A DNA stretch of 37,757 bases. Origin: Curtobacterium flaccumfaciens. Its GTDB lineage: Bacteria; Actinomycetota; Actinomycetes; Actinomycetales; Microbacteriaceae. Below the pieces are notes generated by a model that worked only from the letters and a program-made list of their open reading frames with translations, had not been told where the DNA came from and searched no databases. Position 1 is the first letter of the stretch. Every line of letters starts with the position of its first letter. This document shows positions 15,638 to 23,230 of this stretch, in pieces. Where the stretch lies: positions 1 through 37,757 of the forward strand of contig NZ_SNVW01000019.1 in assembly GCF_004361695.1 (NCBI RefSeq). Direction: 5' to 3'. The position numbers and the translations under genes were made by a program.

Positions 15638-17028
15638 GCGCCGGCCTCCTGGGTGGTCGGAGTCGCGGCTCCGGCGTCGGGTGCGGCTGCTGCCGCCTCG
15701 TTGCGCTTCGTGTTCCGGCCGAGCACGAACATCAGGACGCTCGAGAGCACCATGAAGAAGCCGACGATGAACATCGGGGCCTGGTAGCCACCGGTCCACT
15801 CGCTCACGGCGCCCGTGATGTACGGGGCCGCGAAGCCGCCGAGGTTGCCGATCGTGTTGATGAGCGCGACGCCCGCTGCCGCGGCGGCTCCGGTGAGGAA
15901 CTGCGTCGGCACGGTCCAGAAGTTCGGCAGCGCGGCGAAGATCGCGCTGGCCGTGATCGCGATGACGGCGACGGTCGCGGCCGGGCTGTTCATGTAGAGC
16001 GCGACGGGGATGCTGAGACCACCGACGAGCGCCGGGACCGCGATGTGCCACACCCGGACGCCGCGGCGGAAGGCGTCACGCGACCAGAAGTACAGGACGA
16101 CCGCGGCCGGGATGTACGGGATCGCCGTGATCATGCCCTTCTGGAACAGGTCGAACGTGGTGCCGAACTGCTCCTGGAAGCCGTCGATGATCGTCGGCAG
16201 GAAGAAGCTCAGCGCGTAGAGGCCGTAGATGAAGCCGAAGTACACCGCGGCGAGCATCCACACCCGACCGGAGCCGAACGCTGCGCGCAGGCCGCCCTTC
16301 GCGTGCCCGGCACCCGTCTTCGCCGTGTTCTCCTTCGCCAGGGCCCCCTCGAGCCACAGCTTCTCGTCCTCGTCGAGCCACTTCGCCTGCGACGGCTTGT
16401 CCTTGAGGACGAAGAGGCACAGGACGCCGACGATGATCGCCGGGATCGAGACGCAGAGGAACATGAAGCGCCAGCCCGCCAGTCCCCCGAGCAGGCCCTC
16501 GTGCGTCATCAGCCAGCCGGCGAGCGGCGAACCGATCACGCTGGTCAGCGGCTGCGCCAGGTAGAACAGCGCGAGCATCTTGCCGCGGTGGCGTGCCGGG
16601 ACCCAGGTCGACAGGAACAGGATCGCGCCGGGGAAGAAGCCGGCCTCGGCGATGCCGAGCAGGAAGCGCAGGCCGACGAGCTGCGGGTAGTTCTGCACCC
16701 ACGTGAAGAGCAGCGAGACGATGCCCCACGTGATCATGATGCGGGCGAGCCAGACCCGGGCGCCGAACTTGTGGAGCGCCAGGTTGGACGGCACCTCGAG
16801 CACGAGGTAGCCGATGAAGAACACCCCGGAGGCGAACCCGAACTGGGCGGCGGTCAGACCAAGGTCCGCCTCCATGCCGTTCGGGGCCGCGAAGGAGATC
16901 GCGGTGCGGTCGAGGAAGTTGATGAAGAACATGAGTGCCACGAACGGCACGATGCGGATCGCGATCTTGCGGATGGCCGTCTTCTCGACGACCGAGGTGG
17001 GGATGCCTCGCGTGGCGGGGATGTCCAC
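15634..17028 (-). CDS. MFS transporter, anion:cation symporter type (candidate D-apionate/apiose importer)
   Basis: A 464-residue, 12-helix major facilitator. The ACS-family signature RFLLGIAEAGFFPGAI is present, as are LDRTAISFA in helix 1 and the long central cytoplasmic loop (KDKPSQAKWLDEDEKLW). ACS members import organic or sugar acids. It is the first gene of the operon and is translationally coupled to lerK, so I infer uptake of D-apionate or a related branched sugar acid. The GTG at 17028 is preferred: GGAG lies 5 bases upstream and homologues start shortly before PTSVVEKTAIRKI. An upstream extension to 17136 has no membrane or family features. Confidence 0.85.
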   Translation of the reverse strand: MDIPATRGIPTSVVEKTAIRKIAIRIVPFVALMFFINFLDRTAISFAAPNGMEADLGLTAAQFGFASGVFFIGYLVLEVPSNLALHKFGARVWLARIMITWGIVSLLFTWVQNYPQLVGLRFLLGIAEAGFFPGAILFLSTWVPARHRGKMLALFYLAQPLTSVIGSPLAGWLMTHEGLLGGLAGWRFMFLCVSIPAIIVGVLCLFVLKDKPSQAKWLDEDEKLWLEGALAKENTAKTGAGHAKGGLRAAFGSGRVWMLAAVYFGFIYGLYALSFFLPTIIDGFQEQFGTTFDLFQKGMITAIPYIPAAVVLYFWSRDAFRRGVRVWHIAVPALVGGLSIPVALYMNSPAATVAVIAITASAIFAALPNFWTVPTQFLTGAAAAAGVALINTIGNLGGFAAPYITGAVSEWTGGYQAPMFIVGFFMVLSSVLMFVLGRNTKRNEAAAAAPDAGAATPTTQEAGA

Positions 17029-17115
17029 GATGACTCCTGCTCGGTGGGGGTGGTTCGGCTCCTGGGCGGGCTGCTGCGCCCGACACGGAGTGGACGCCTC
17101 GGTGCGTCGGAGACC

Positions 17116-17153
17116 AGTGTGCGCGGTCGTTCGCAACTTGTCAACCGGTTGAC
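17116..17153 (-). promoter_or_regulatory. Promoter and operator of the apionate operon
   Basis: On the minus strand TTGACA (17144-17139), 17 bases and CACACT (17121-17116) form a promoter. The -35 is embedded in the 14-base perfect palindrome GTCAACCGGTTGAC (17140-17153), so a bound regulator would block polymerase. It carries the same core as the sites at 9055 and 17203. Confidence 0.7.
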
Positions 17154-17202
17154 CATTTGGGTGGCGTGTACCGCATCAACGGCTCGTCCGGGGTCGCTTC
17201 GG

Positions 17203-17233
17203 CAACCGGTTGACCGACCGGTACGCTCACTGC
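17203..17233 (+). promoter_or_regulatory. Operator and leaderless promoter of the regulator gene
   Basis: CAACCGGTTG (17203-17212) is followed by ACCGACCGG and a TACGCT -10-like box (17222-17227), then 6 bases to the ATG at 17234. Operator-to-start spacing (21 bases) is identical to that of apnL, indicating autoregulation and co-regulation. Confidence 0.7.
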
Positions 17234-17986
17234 ATGCCCGCGTTCAGCGAGAACGACCCCCTCAACATCCGGCTCGAACTCGAATCCGTCCCGGCCGGGT
17301 CTCCCGCCTCCGAGGTCGCCCGTCAGCTGGTCTCCCTGCTGACCGCCGGCGACCTGGCCCCCGGTTCGCGGCTGCCGTCCGAGCGGGTGCTGGCGGAGCG
17401 GCTCGGGGTCGGCCGGTCCGCGGTGCGCGAGGCCCTCGCCGCGCTCGAGATCCTCGGCATCGTGCAGATCCGCCCCGGCTCCGGCACGTACCTGCGCGGT
17501 GGGATGTCCGACCTGCTGCCGACGACGCTGTCGTGGGGCCTCATGCTCGCCTCGAACCGGACGCGTGAGCTCCTCGAGATCCGGTCGTCGCTCGAGCGGA
17601 CCGCCGCGATCCTCGCCGCCCAGCGCGCCACCCCGGCGCAGCTCGACGAACTCCAGACGTACCTCGACCGGCAGCAGACGGCGCTCGACGACCCGGACGC
17701 CTTCATCGACGCCGACGTCCGGTTCCACGTGCTGCTCGCCCGCGCTGCCGGGAACGACGTCCTCGCCGACCTGCTGCAGAGCCTCCGGTCGATGCTCAGC
17801 GTGTGGGTCGGACGCCGGGTGCGGACGCGCCAGGCGACCGAGGCGGCGTACGACGAGCACCGGGCGATCTTCGAGTCGCTGCGGTCGGGCGACGTGCTCG
17901 GGGTGCAGCGGGCGATGGACGAGCACATGGCCACGGCGAGCGCCCGCATCGAGAACGCCGAGCCGGTGCCCGCCGACGAGGCCTGA
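17234..17986 (+). CDS. FadR-type GntR regulator of the apionate genes
   Basis: A 250-residue regulator with an N-terminal winged HTH (LPSERVLAERLGVGRSAVREALAALEILG, spanning about residues 48-76) and an FCD effector domain (about 100-230). The FCD metal/ligand residues appear conserved: Asp and His in DADVRFH, His in DEHRAI, His in DEHMATA. FCD proteins bind small organic acids, often through a metal, so an apionate-pathway intermediate is a plausible effector. It is divergent from the MFS operon, with matching palindromes before both and before apnL/SDR. Repression relieved by the inducer is inferred from operator position. Confidence 0.88.
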   Translation: MPAFSENDPLNIRLELESVPAGSPASEVARQLVSLLTAGDLAPGSRLPSERVLAERLGVGRSAVREALAALEILGIVQIRPGSGTYLRGGMSDLLPTTLSWGLMLASNRTRELLEIRSSLERTAAILAAQRATPAQLDELQTYLDRQQTALDDPDAFIDADVRFHVLLARAAGNDVLADLLQSLRSMLSVWVGRRVRTRQATEAAYDEHRAIFESLRSGDVLGVQRAMDEHMATASARIENAEPVPADEA

Positions 17987-18014
17987 CCGGCGCCGGTCGA
18001 CGAGGCCGAGCCCC

Positions 18015-18108
18015 GCGAAAGCGACAGTTCGCGCGAACCTGACGCGGTCGGGGACGCCGAAGCGACAGTTCGCCGCGGAACTTCGGCGGCGAACTGTCGC
18101 TTTCGCGG
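18015..18108. repeat. Dispersed intergenic repeat, family 1, copy B
   Basis: Direct units AAGCGACAGTTCGC at 18019 and 18060 (41 apart) and one inverted unit. The second and third form a perfect 16-base stem (18060-18075 / 18087-18102) with an 11-base loop. It lies between convergent gene ends and probably acts as a bidirectional terminator. Confidence 0.85.
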
Positions 18109-18165
18109 AAACGGCGGGCGGGGACGGGCGGGGACGGGGACCTCCTGCGCCCGCAGCCCGCCCGC

Positions 18166-21100
18166 CTACGACGAGCGCAGCAGCGGCGCCACCAGCGGCT
18201 CGAGCCAGCGGCTGTACGCCGTCGACATGTGCGTCTGGTCGCGGTACACGAGCTTGTCCTGCACCACCACCGGGCACCCGTCGTCGGTGCAGAACCAGTC
18301 GCGCGGCTCCACCGTCGGCACGCCCGCCGCCCGCACGGTGTCCGCGACGTCCTCGTGCCGGCCGGACACCGCGTACGCCTGGCTCTCGCGCTGGTTGCAC
18401 TCCCCCACGGTGTCGAGGTGCTCGGCCACGCAGGACACCGCGTCCCCCTCGGGCACCGGGGTGTCGAGCATGTAGACGGTCTTGACCCCGGAGGCCTGCA
18501 TCGCCGCGGCGGTCTCCGCGGTGCCGTCCGCCCAGGTCGTGTTCGACACCTGCTTGCCGGGCACGTTGTCCGACTGCGCCATCACGACGAGGTCGGGGTC
18601 GAGCGCCTGGATCCGCTTCATCGAGGCGTCGCGCCAGGTCGGGCACTCCGTGTACACCCGCTTGAGGGAGGAGTTGAAGAGCTCGACGTCCTGCGCGACC
18701 GGGCACGCGGCCTTCGTCCACGCCACGACCCTCCACCCCTCGGACCTGCCGGCGGCGTCGAGCGCGGGGAGCCACTGCTGTGCGTGCGAGTCACCCCAGA
18801 GCACCACCGTCTTCGCGCCGTCCGGGTCGCCGTAGACGCACGCCTTCTGCTGGATCTGCAGGTAGCCCGCGTGGCAGCCGTTGTCGGTGGAGTCCGGTTG
18901 GTCGTCGCCGGCCTCGGTGAGCCCCGGCGTGAGGTTGGCGGGCACGTCCGAGGTCTGCAGTGCCGACTGGATCGTCGTCTGGATCTCCTTCGAGTCGCCC
19001 TGGTCGAGCGTCGCGGCCTGCACGGTGCCGCCGCTGCCGACGAGGGCGGGGACCGAGAACACGACCACGACCGCGGTCGCCGTCGTCACCGCGGCCGCCG
19101 CCGCACCGACCGCCGCCCAGCGGATCCGCTTCCACCGGGCCCGGGCCGAGGGTGACTCGATGAGGTGGTAGGTGATCGTCGCGACCCAGAGCGCGACCGC
19201 CATCACCTCGAGCTTCTCGACCCAGCCGAGGTCGCGGTTCACCATCACGGGGACGAGCACGACCATCGGCCAGTGCCACAGGTACCAGCCGTACGACACC
19301 TTGCCGATCGCCTGGAACGGCTTGAGCTGCAGCACGGTCTCGACGGAGCCCCGCCGGTAGACGCCACCGCCGGCGATGACCGCGCAGGCGCCGAGCACCG
19401 GCAGGAGTGCGGCGGTGCCGGGGAACGGCGTCTCGTCCGAGTACACGAACGCACTCGCCAGCACCGCGCCGAGCCCGAGCCAGGTCAGGCCGACCTGCAG
19501 GACGCCCGGGATCTTCGCCACGTACCGGGCACCGATCGCCAGGAACGCACCGGCCGCCAGCTCCCACGCACGGGTCTGCATCGAGAAGTACGCCAGGGGC
19601 GAGTCGTGCGCGGTGATCGTCACGGACGCCCACATCGACCCGGCGAACACGAGCGTCACGACGGCGGTCATCGCGAGCTTGCGGTGCCGCTTCCACAGCA
19701 CGAGCGCCAGGGTCAGCACGAGCGGCCAGAGCAGGTAGAACTGCTCCTCGACGCCGAGCGACCAGAAGTGCTCGAGCGGCGAGGCCGGCCCGTCGGCGGC
19801 CTGGTAGTCGACGCCCTGCGCGGCCAGCCGGTAGTTCAGCGCGAAGAACGTCGCCGCGACACCGTCCCACGCCACGTTCGAGGCCCGCAGGATCGAGTCG
19901 AACACGCGGGTCGCCACCACGGTGACGGCGATGACGAGGAGCGCGGTGGGCAGCAGCCGCCGGATGCGGCCGGCGTAGAAGGAGCCGAAGTCGATGCGGC
20001 CCTTCCGGTCGATCTCGCGCAGCAGCTGCCCGGTGATGAGGAACCCCGAGATCGCGAAGAACACGTCCACCCCGACGTAGCCGCCGGTCAGGACCGGCGC
20101 ACCCGTGTGGTAGATCACCACGAGCAGCACCGCGATCGCGCGGAGCCCCTGGATGTCCGGCCGGAACACGCGCGGCCCGACGGCCTGCGGACGCTCGGCC
20201 TGCACCGGCTCCTCGATCGGGGCGGCGGACGCCGGCAACGCGACCGGGTCGAGCCGCTCACCGAACGCGGGTGGCGCGTCCGGCCGGGAGGCGCGGGTCG
20301 GCTCCGGCGCGACGTCGACCGGTGACGACGGGGTCACCGCCGGGGACAGCGGCGCTGGCGGCAGCGTGGTGGCGGTCGCGTCCGCCGCCGTGACGGAGGC
20401 GAGTGCGGGGGTGGCGGCCGGCACGCGCACGGGGCGGGGCGACCTGCGGGCGGCGAGTCGCGCCTCCCGGCGGTCGGCGCGCACCTGCCCGCGGGCAGCC
20501 CGCTTCGGGGACGGGACCGACAGGAAGAGCATCGGGACCTGCACGTAGGCGTGGATCGCCGCGAGGATCCACATCGCCCAGAGCACGTCGAAGCCGTACC
20601 GGACCGTCGCCCAGGCGAGACCCGACCACGTGACGAGGAGCGAGACGGACACGGTGATCCGCATCACCCGGGCGATCTGCGTGCCGAGCGGTGTGGTGAC
20701 CTTCTTCGCGGCGCCGGTCGGCACCCACTCCCGCGTCTTGCCGGTGAGGACGTGCACGACCGCGACGGCGTGGGCGAACGAGTACAGCGACTGGATGCGC
20801 AGGACGTCGATCCGCCACCGCGACCGGTACATGATCGGGACGACCACGAGCCACATCACCATCGCGCCGAGGAGCCACACCGAGTTCTGCGGCTGGATCC
20901 ACTGCGGCAGCCCGAACAGCATCACGAGCCCGGGCAGCGGCGACAGGAACACGTTCACCGCGGTGGAGATGTAGTAGAGGAAGCCGGACCAGAAGCACAT
21001 CCGCTGGCGGAGGCTGATGTGCGGGTTCTCGTGGAAGGTCGTGTCCGCCAGCAGGGACATCGACCCCGTGCACCAGCGGTACTGCTGGTTGAGGAACGAC

Positions 21101-22110
21101 GCCAGGTCGTCCGGGCACATCCCCTTCGACACCAGGATCGGCACGTACCGGACCAGGAACCCGACGCGCATCAGGTTCACCCCGGTGTGGACGTCCTCGG
21201 AGTGGCCGATCTGGGCGAAGCCGCCGGCCCGCTCGAGCGCCGCGCGGCGGTAGATCGCGCACGTGCCGACGCAGATCGCCGCGTTCGAGCGGTCGCGGGC
21301 GGGCTGGATCCAGCGGTAGAAGAGCTCCTGCGTGGCACCAGCGGTGCGCTGCAGCCAGTGCATGCCCTTCCGGGCGTCGAAGAACTGCGGCGACTGCACG
21401 ATGCCGAGGCCCTGGTCGTCGAAGTACGGCACCAGCTCGTGCAGGTAGTCGGCACGCGGCACGAAGTCGGCGTCGAACACCGCGATGAGGTCGCCGTCCG
21501 ACTGCTCGTAGCCGTGCCGGAGGTTGCCGGCCTTCTTGAGGTGGCCACGGTTCGGCCGGACGTCGTAGCGGTAGCCGTAGCGGCGGGCGAGCTCGGCGAC
21601 CTCGGGGCGGTCCCCGTCGTCGAGGACGTACACCGTCAGCGTCGTCGGCCAGCGGAGCTTCGACACCCAGTAGTAGGTGTTCTCGAGGATCGCGAGCGGC
21701 TCCCCCGCGGTGGGCAGGAACACGTCCACCGTCGGGTACCGCTCCGGCGCCCAGTTCCCGATCCGCTCGACGTGGTCGCGCTTGTGGAAGCGCTTCTTCC
21801 GGGAGCTCGTGCTGAGCGAGACGAGGAGCGTCAGGCAGTACAGCGTCGTCGGGATGAGGAACAGCAGCAGCCCGGGTGCTGACGTGGAGAAGCGCCAGAT
21901 GCTCGATGCGATGAGGGCGAACGCGGCGGCCTGGGCGAACAGCATCCAGCGGTGCTGCGGGCCCATGTACCAGTACTTCTCGCGGTCCGTGGGTGGGGCC
22001 GGGAGGTACTGCGACTCCGCCGCCCCGCTCCCCGGCGGCCGGTGCTGCTGGTCCGTGTTCGCGGTCGGTGCGTCGTGGCGCGCGTCGACCGTCGTGTCCG
22101 TGGACGTCAT
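18166..22110 (-). CDS. Fusion of a GT2 polysaccharide synthase with an acyltransferase-3/SGNH O-acyltransferase
   Basis: One uninterrupted 1314-residue frame. Residues about 1-545 form a BcsA/cellulose-synthase-like GT2 enzyme: two N-terminal helices (55-75, 80-100), LDDGD (163-167), DAD (213-215), ED (305-306), QQYRW (342-346), then several membrane helices. There is no PilZ domain. A Pro/Ala-rich linker covers about 550-645. Residues about 648-1000 are an OafA/YrhL acyltransferase-3 (RPDIQGLRAIAVLLV..YH, VDVFFAISGFL, HFWSLGVEEQFYLLWP) with about ten helices. The periplasmic C-terminus is an SGNH domain (GDSH at about 1107, DQTH at about 1291). I infer synthesis, export and O-acylation of one surface polysaccharide. 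GGAAGG precedes the ATG. A sequencing-error fusion is unlikely because no frameshift is needed. Confidence 0.87.
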   Translation of the reverse strand: MTSTDTTVDARHDAPTANTDQQHRPPGSGAAESQYLPAPPTDREKYWYMGPQHRWMLFAQAAAFALIASSIWRFSTSAPGLLLFLIPTTLYCLTLLVSLSTSSRKKRFHKRDHVERIGNWAPERYPTVDVFLPTAGEPLAILENTYYWVSKLRWPTTLTVYVLDDGDRPEVAELARRYGYRYDVRPNRGHLKKAGNLRHGYEQSDGDLIAVFDADFVPRADYLHELVPYFDDQGLGIVQSPQFFDARKGMHWLQRTAGATQELFYRWIQPARDRSNAAICVGTCAIYRRAALERAGGFAQIGHSEDVHTGVNLMRVGFLVRYVPILVSKGMCPDDLASFLNQQYRWCTGSMSLLADTTFHENPHISLRQRMCFWSGFLYYISTAVNVFLSPLPGLVMLFGLPQWIQPQNSVWLLGAMVMWLVVVPIMYRSRWRIDVLRIQSLYSFAHAVAVVHVLTGKTREWVPTGAAKKVTTPLGTQIARVMRITVSVSLLVTWSGLAWATVRYGFDVLWAMWILAAIHAYVQVPMLFLSVPSPKRAARGQVRADRREARLAARRSPRPVRVPAATPALASVTAADATATTLPPAPLSPAVTPSSPVDVAPEPTRASRPDAPPAFGERLDPVALPASAAPIEEPVQAERPQAVGPRVFRPDIQGLRAIAVLLVVIYHTGAPVLTGGYVGVDVFFAISGFLITGQLLREIDRKGRIDFGSFYAGRIRRLLPTALLVIAVTVVATRVFDSILRASNVAWDGVAATFFALNYRLAAQGVDYQAADGPASPLEHFWSLGVEEQFYLLWPLVLTLALVLWKRHRKLAMTAVVTLVFAGSMWASVTITAHDSPLAYFSMQTRAWELAAGAFLAIGARYVAKIPGVLQVGLTWLGLGAVLASAFVYSDETPFPGTAALLPVLGACAVIAGGGVYRRGSVETVLQLKPFQAIGKVSYGWYLWHWPMVVLVPVMVNRDLGWVEKLEVMAVALWVATITYHLIESPSARARWKRIRWAAVGAAAAAVTTATAVVVVFSVPALVGSGGTVQAATLDQGDSKEIQTTIQSALQTSDVPANLTPGLTEAGDDQPDSTDNGCHAGYLQIQQKACVYGDPDGAKTVVLWGDSHAQQWLPALDAAGRSEGWRVVAWTKAACPVAQDVELFNSSLKRVYTECPTWRDASMKRIQALDPDLVVMAQSDNVPGKQVSNTTWADGTAETAAAMQASGVKTVYMLDTPVPEGDAVSCVAEHLDTVGECNQRESQAYAVSGRHEDVADTVRAAGVPTVEPRDWFCTDDGCPVVVQDKLVYRDQTHMSTAYSRWLEPLVAPLLRSS

Positions 22111-22168
22111 GTCGGGCCTTCCCCTGGTTCAGGCGTGACGAGATGGCGTTGCAGTGGTGCGGGTACGG

Positions 22169-22240
22169 TGCTGCGTGTTCGCGTGCTGCGTGTTCGCGTG
22201 CGGGTGCTGCGTGTTCGCGTGCCGGTGCTGCGTGTTCGCG
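22169..22240. repeat. Tandem repeat array upstream of the GT2-acyltransferase gene
   Basis: Four exact copies of TGCTGCGTGTTCGCG start at 22169, 22184, 22205 and 22226 (steps 15, 21, 21), with degenerate copies to about 22270. They lie in the 436-base divergent spacer 22111-22546. The rest of that spacer shows only a small hairpin (22489-22505, GTTGCCG / CGGCAAC) and a possible promoter for the methyltransferase; I see no gene in it. Confidence 0.85.
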
Positions 22241-22510
22241 TGCCGTGGTGTCGCGTGCTGCGGGTGCGGGTGCGGCGTGATCGCCTGCGTGGTTCGATGG
22301 TGACCGTTCCTCGGCCACCGTGAGTGACCAGAGGGTTACGTCGACCTGGCAGTGTGCCCCTCGAACGGGGGACAGCCGTCCCCCTCCGGTCCGGGCGATC
22401 CGGACGCCATCGGCACGTGGCCGCCGATCGAGCGCTGTCCCCCTTCGTCCGCTCCGGCCGGGGCCCGCGACGCACCGCGCACCCGTTCGTTGCCGCTCCG
22501 GCAACAGCGC

Positions 22511-22540
22511 TTGTCCGTCGGACGCGGGATGCGGTGGACT
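22511..22540 (+). promoter_or_regulatory. Possible promoter of the methyltransferase gene
   Basis: TTGTCC (22511-22516), 18 bases, TGGACT (22535-22540), then 6 bases to ATG 22547. This is a leaderless arrangement with a weak -10. Confidence 0.35.
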
Positions 22541-22546
22541 GCGGGC

Positions 22547-23191
22547 ATGCACACGCACGACGCTCTCCCCGGCTCCTCGGCTCGCGAGTGGTGGGAGGCG
22601 CGCTACTCCGAGCGGGACGGCATCTGGTCGGGCCGGGTGAACGCCGTGCTCGCCTCGGTCGCCGGGTCCGTGCCGGTCGGACGTGCGCTCGACCTCGGGT
22701 GCGGGGAGGGCGGCGACGTCGTCTGGCTCGCCACGAACGGGTGGGACGCCACCGGGATCGACCTGTCCGTGACCGCGGTCGAGCGGGGATCGCGGGCGGC
22801 CGTGTCCGCCGGCGTCGAGGACCGGACCGCGTTCGTCGAGGCGGACCTCGGGTCGTGGGACACCGCGGCGCGGTTCGACCTGGTGACGGCGTCGTTCCTG
22901 CAGTCGTGGCCGGTCGAGATCCCGCGCGCTGCGATCCTGCGCCGGGCCGCCGGTTTCGTGGCGCCGGGCGGGCACCTGCTCGTGACCGCCCACGCTGCGC
23001 CGCCGCACGGGGACCTGCCGGAGGAGATGCGGTCGTACCGGTTCCCGTCGCCGGCGGAGGACCTCGCGGCGCTCGACCTCGACGACACGTGGGAGGTCGT
23101 CGCCGCCGAGCTCCGGCCGCGCACGGCGACCGCGCCGGACGGGGCGACGCACGAGACCGCGGACAGCGTGGTGCTCGTCCGGCGCCGATGA
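22547..23191 (+). CDS. Class I SAM-dependent methyltransferase
   Basis: A 214-residue Rossmann-fold methyltransferase. SAM motif I is ALDLGCGEGGDVVWLA, the acidic residue after beta-2 lies in GIDLS, motif II/III areas are VEADLGSWD and FDLVTASFLQSWP, and the post-motif is FVAPGGHLLVTAH. It resembles TehB/thiopurine-type small methyltransferases. The substrate is unknown. Start ATG 22547 is chosen because the family N-terminus (WWEARYSERDGIWSGRVN) follows within 15 residues; the frame is open further upstream but without homology. It is followed 39 bases later by the Gfo/Idh-DUF6807 gene, which has its own -10-like box. Confidence 0.85.
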   Translation: MHTHDALPGSSAREWWEARYSERDGIWSGRVNAVLASVAGSVPVGRALDLGCGEGGDVVWLATNGWDATGIDLSVTAVERGSRAAVSAGVEDRTAFVEADLGSWDTAARFDLVTASFLQSWPVEIPRAAILRRAAGFVAPGGHLLVTAHAAPPHGDLPEEMRSYRFPSPAEDLAALDLDDTWEVVAAELRPRTATAPDGATHETADSVVLVRRR

Positions 23192-23217
23192 GCCAGCGCC
23201 GGGTGGCGGGCACCGGG

Positions 23218-23223
23218 TAGCGT
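23218..23223 (+). promoter_or_regulatory. -10 box of the Gfo/Idh-DUF6807 gene
   Basis: TAGCGT ends 7 bases before the GTG at 23231; identical boxes with the same 7-base gap precede the genes starting at 3641 and 32906 on the other strand. Confidence 0.4.
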
Positions 23224-23230
23224 TCCGGGT

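Noticed and set aside
18015..18108. CRISPR-like array
   Set aside because: Only three units with one inverted, irregular spacing and no cas genes; it is a structured intergenic repeat.
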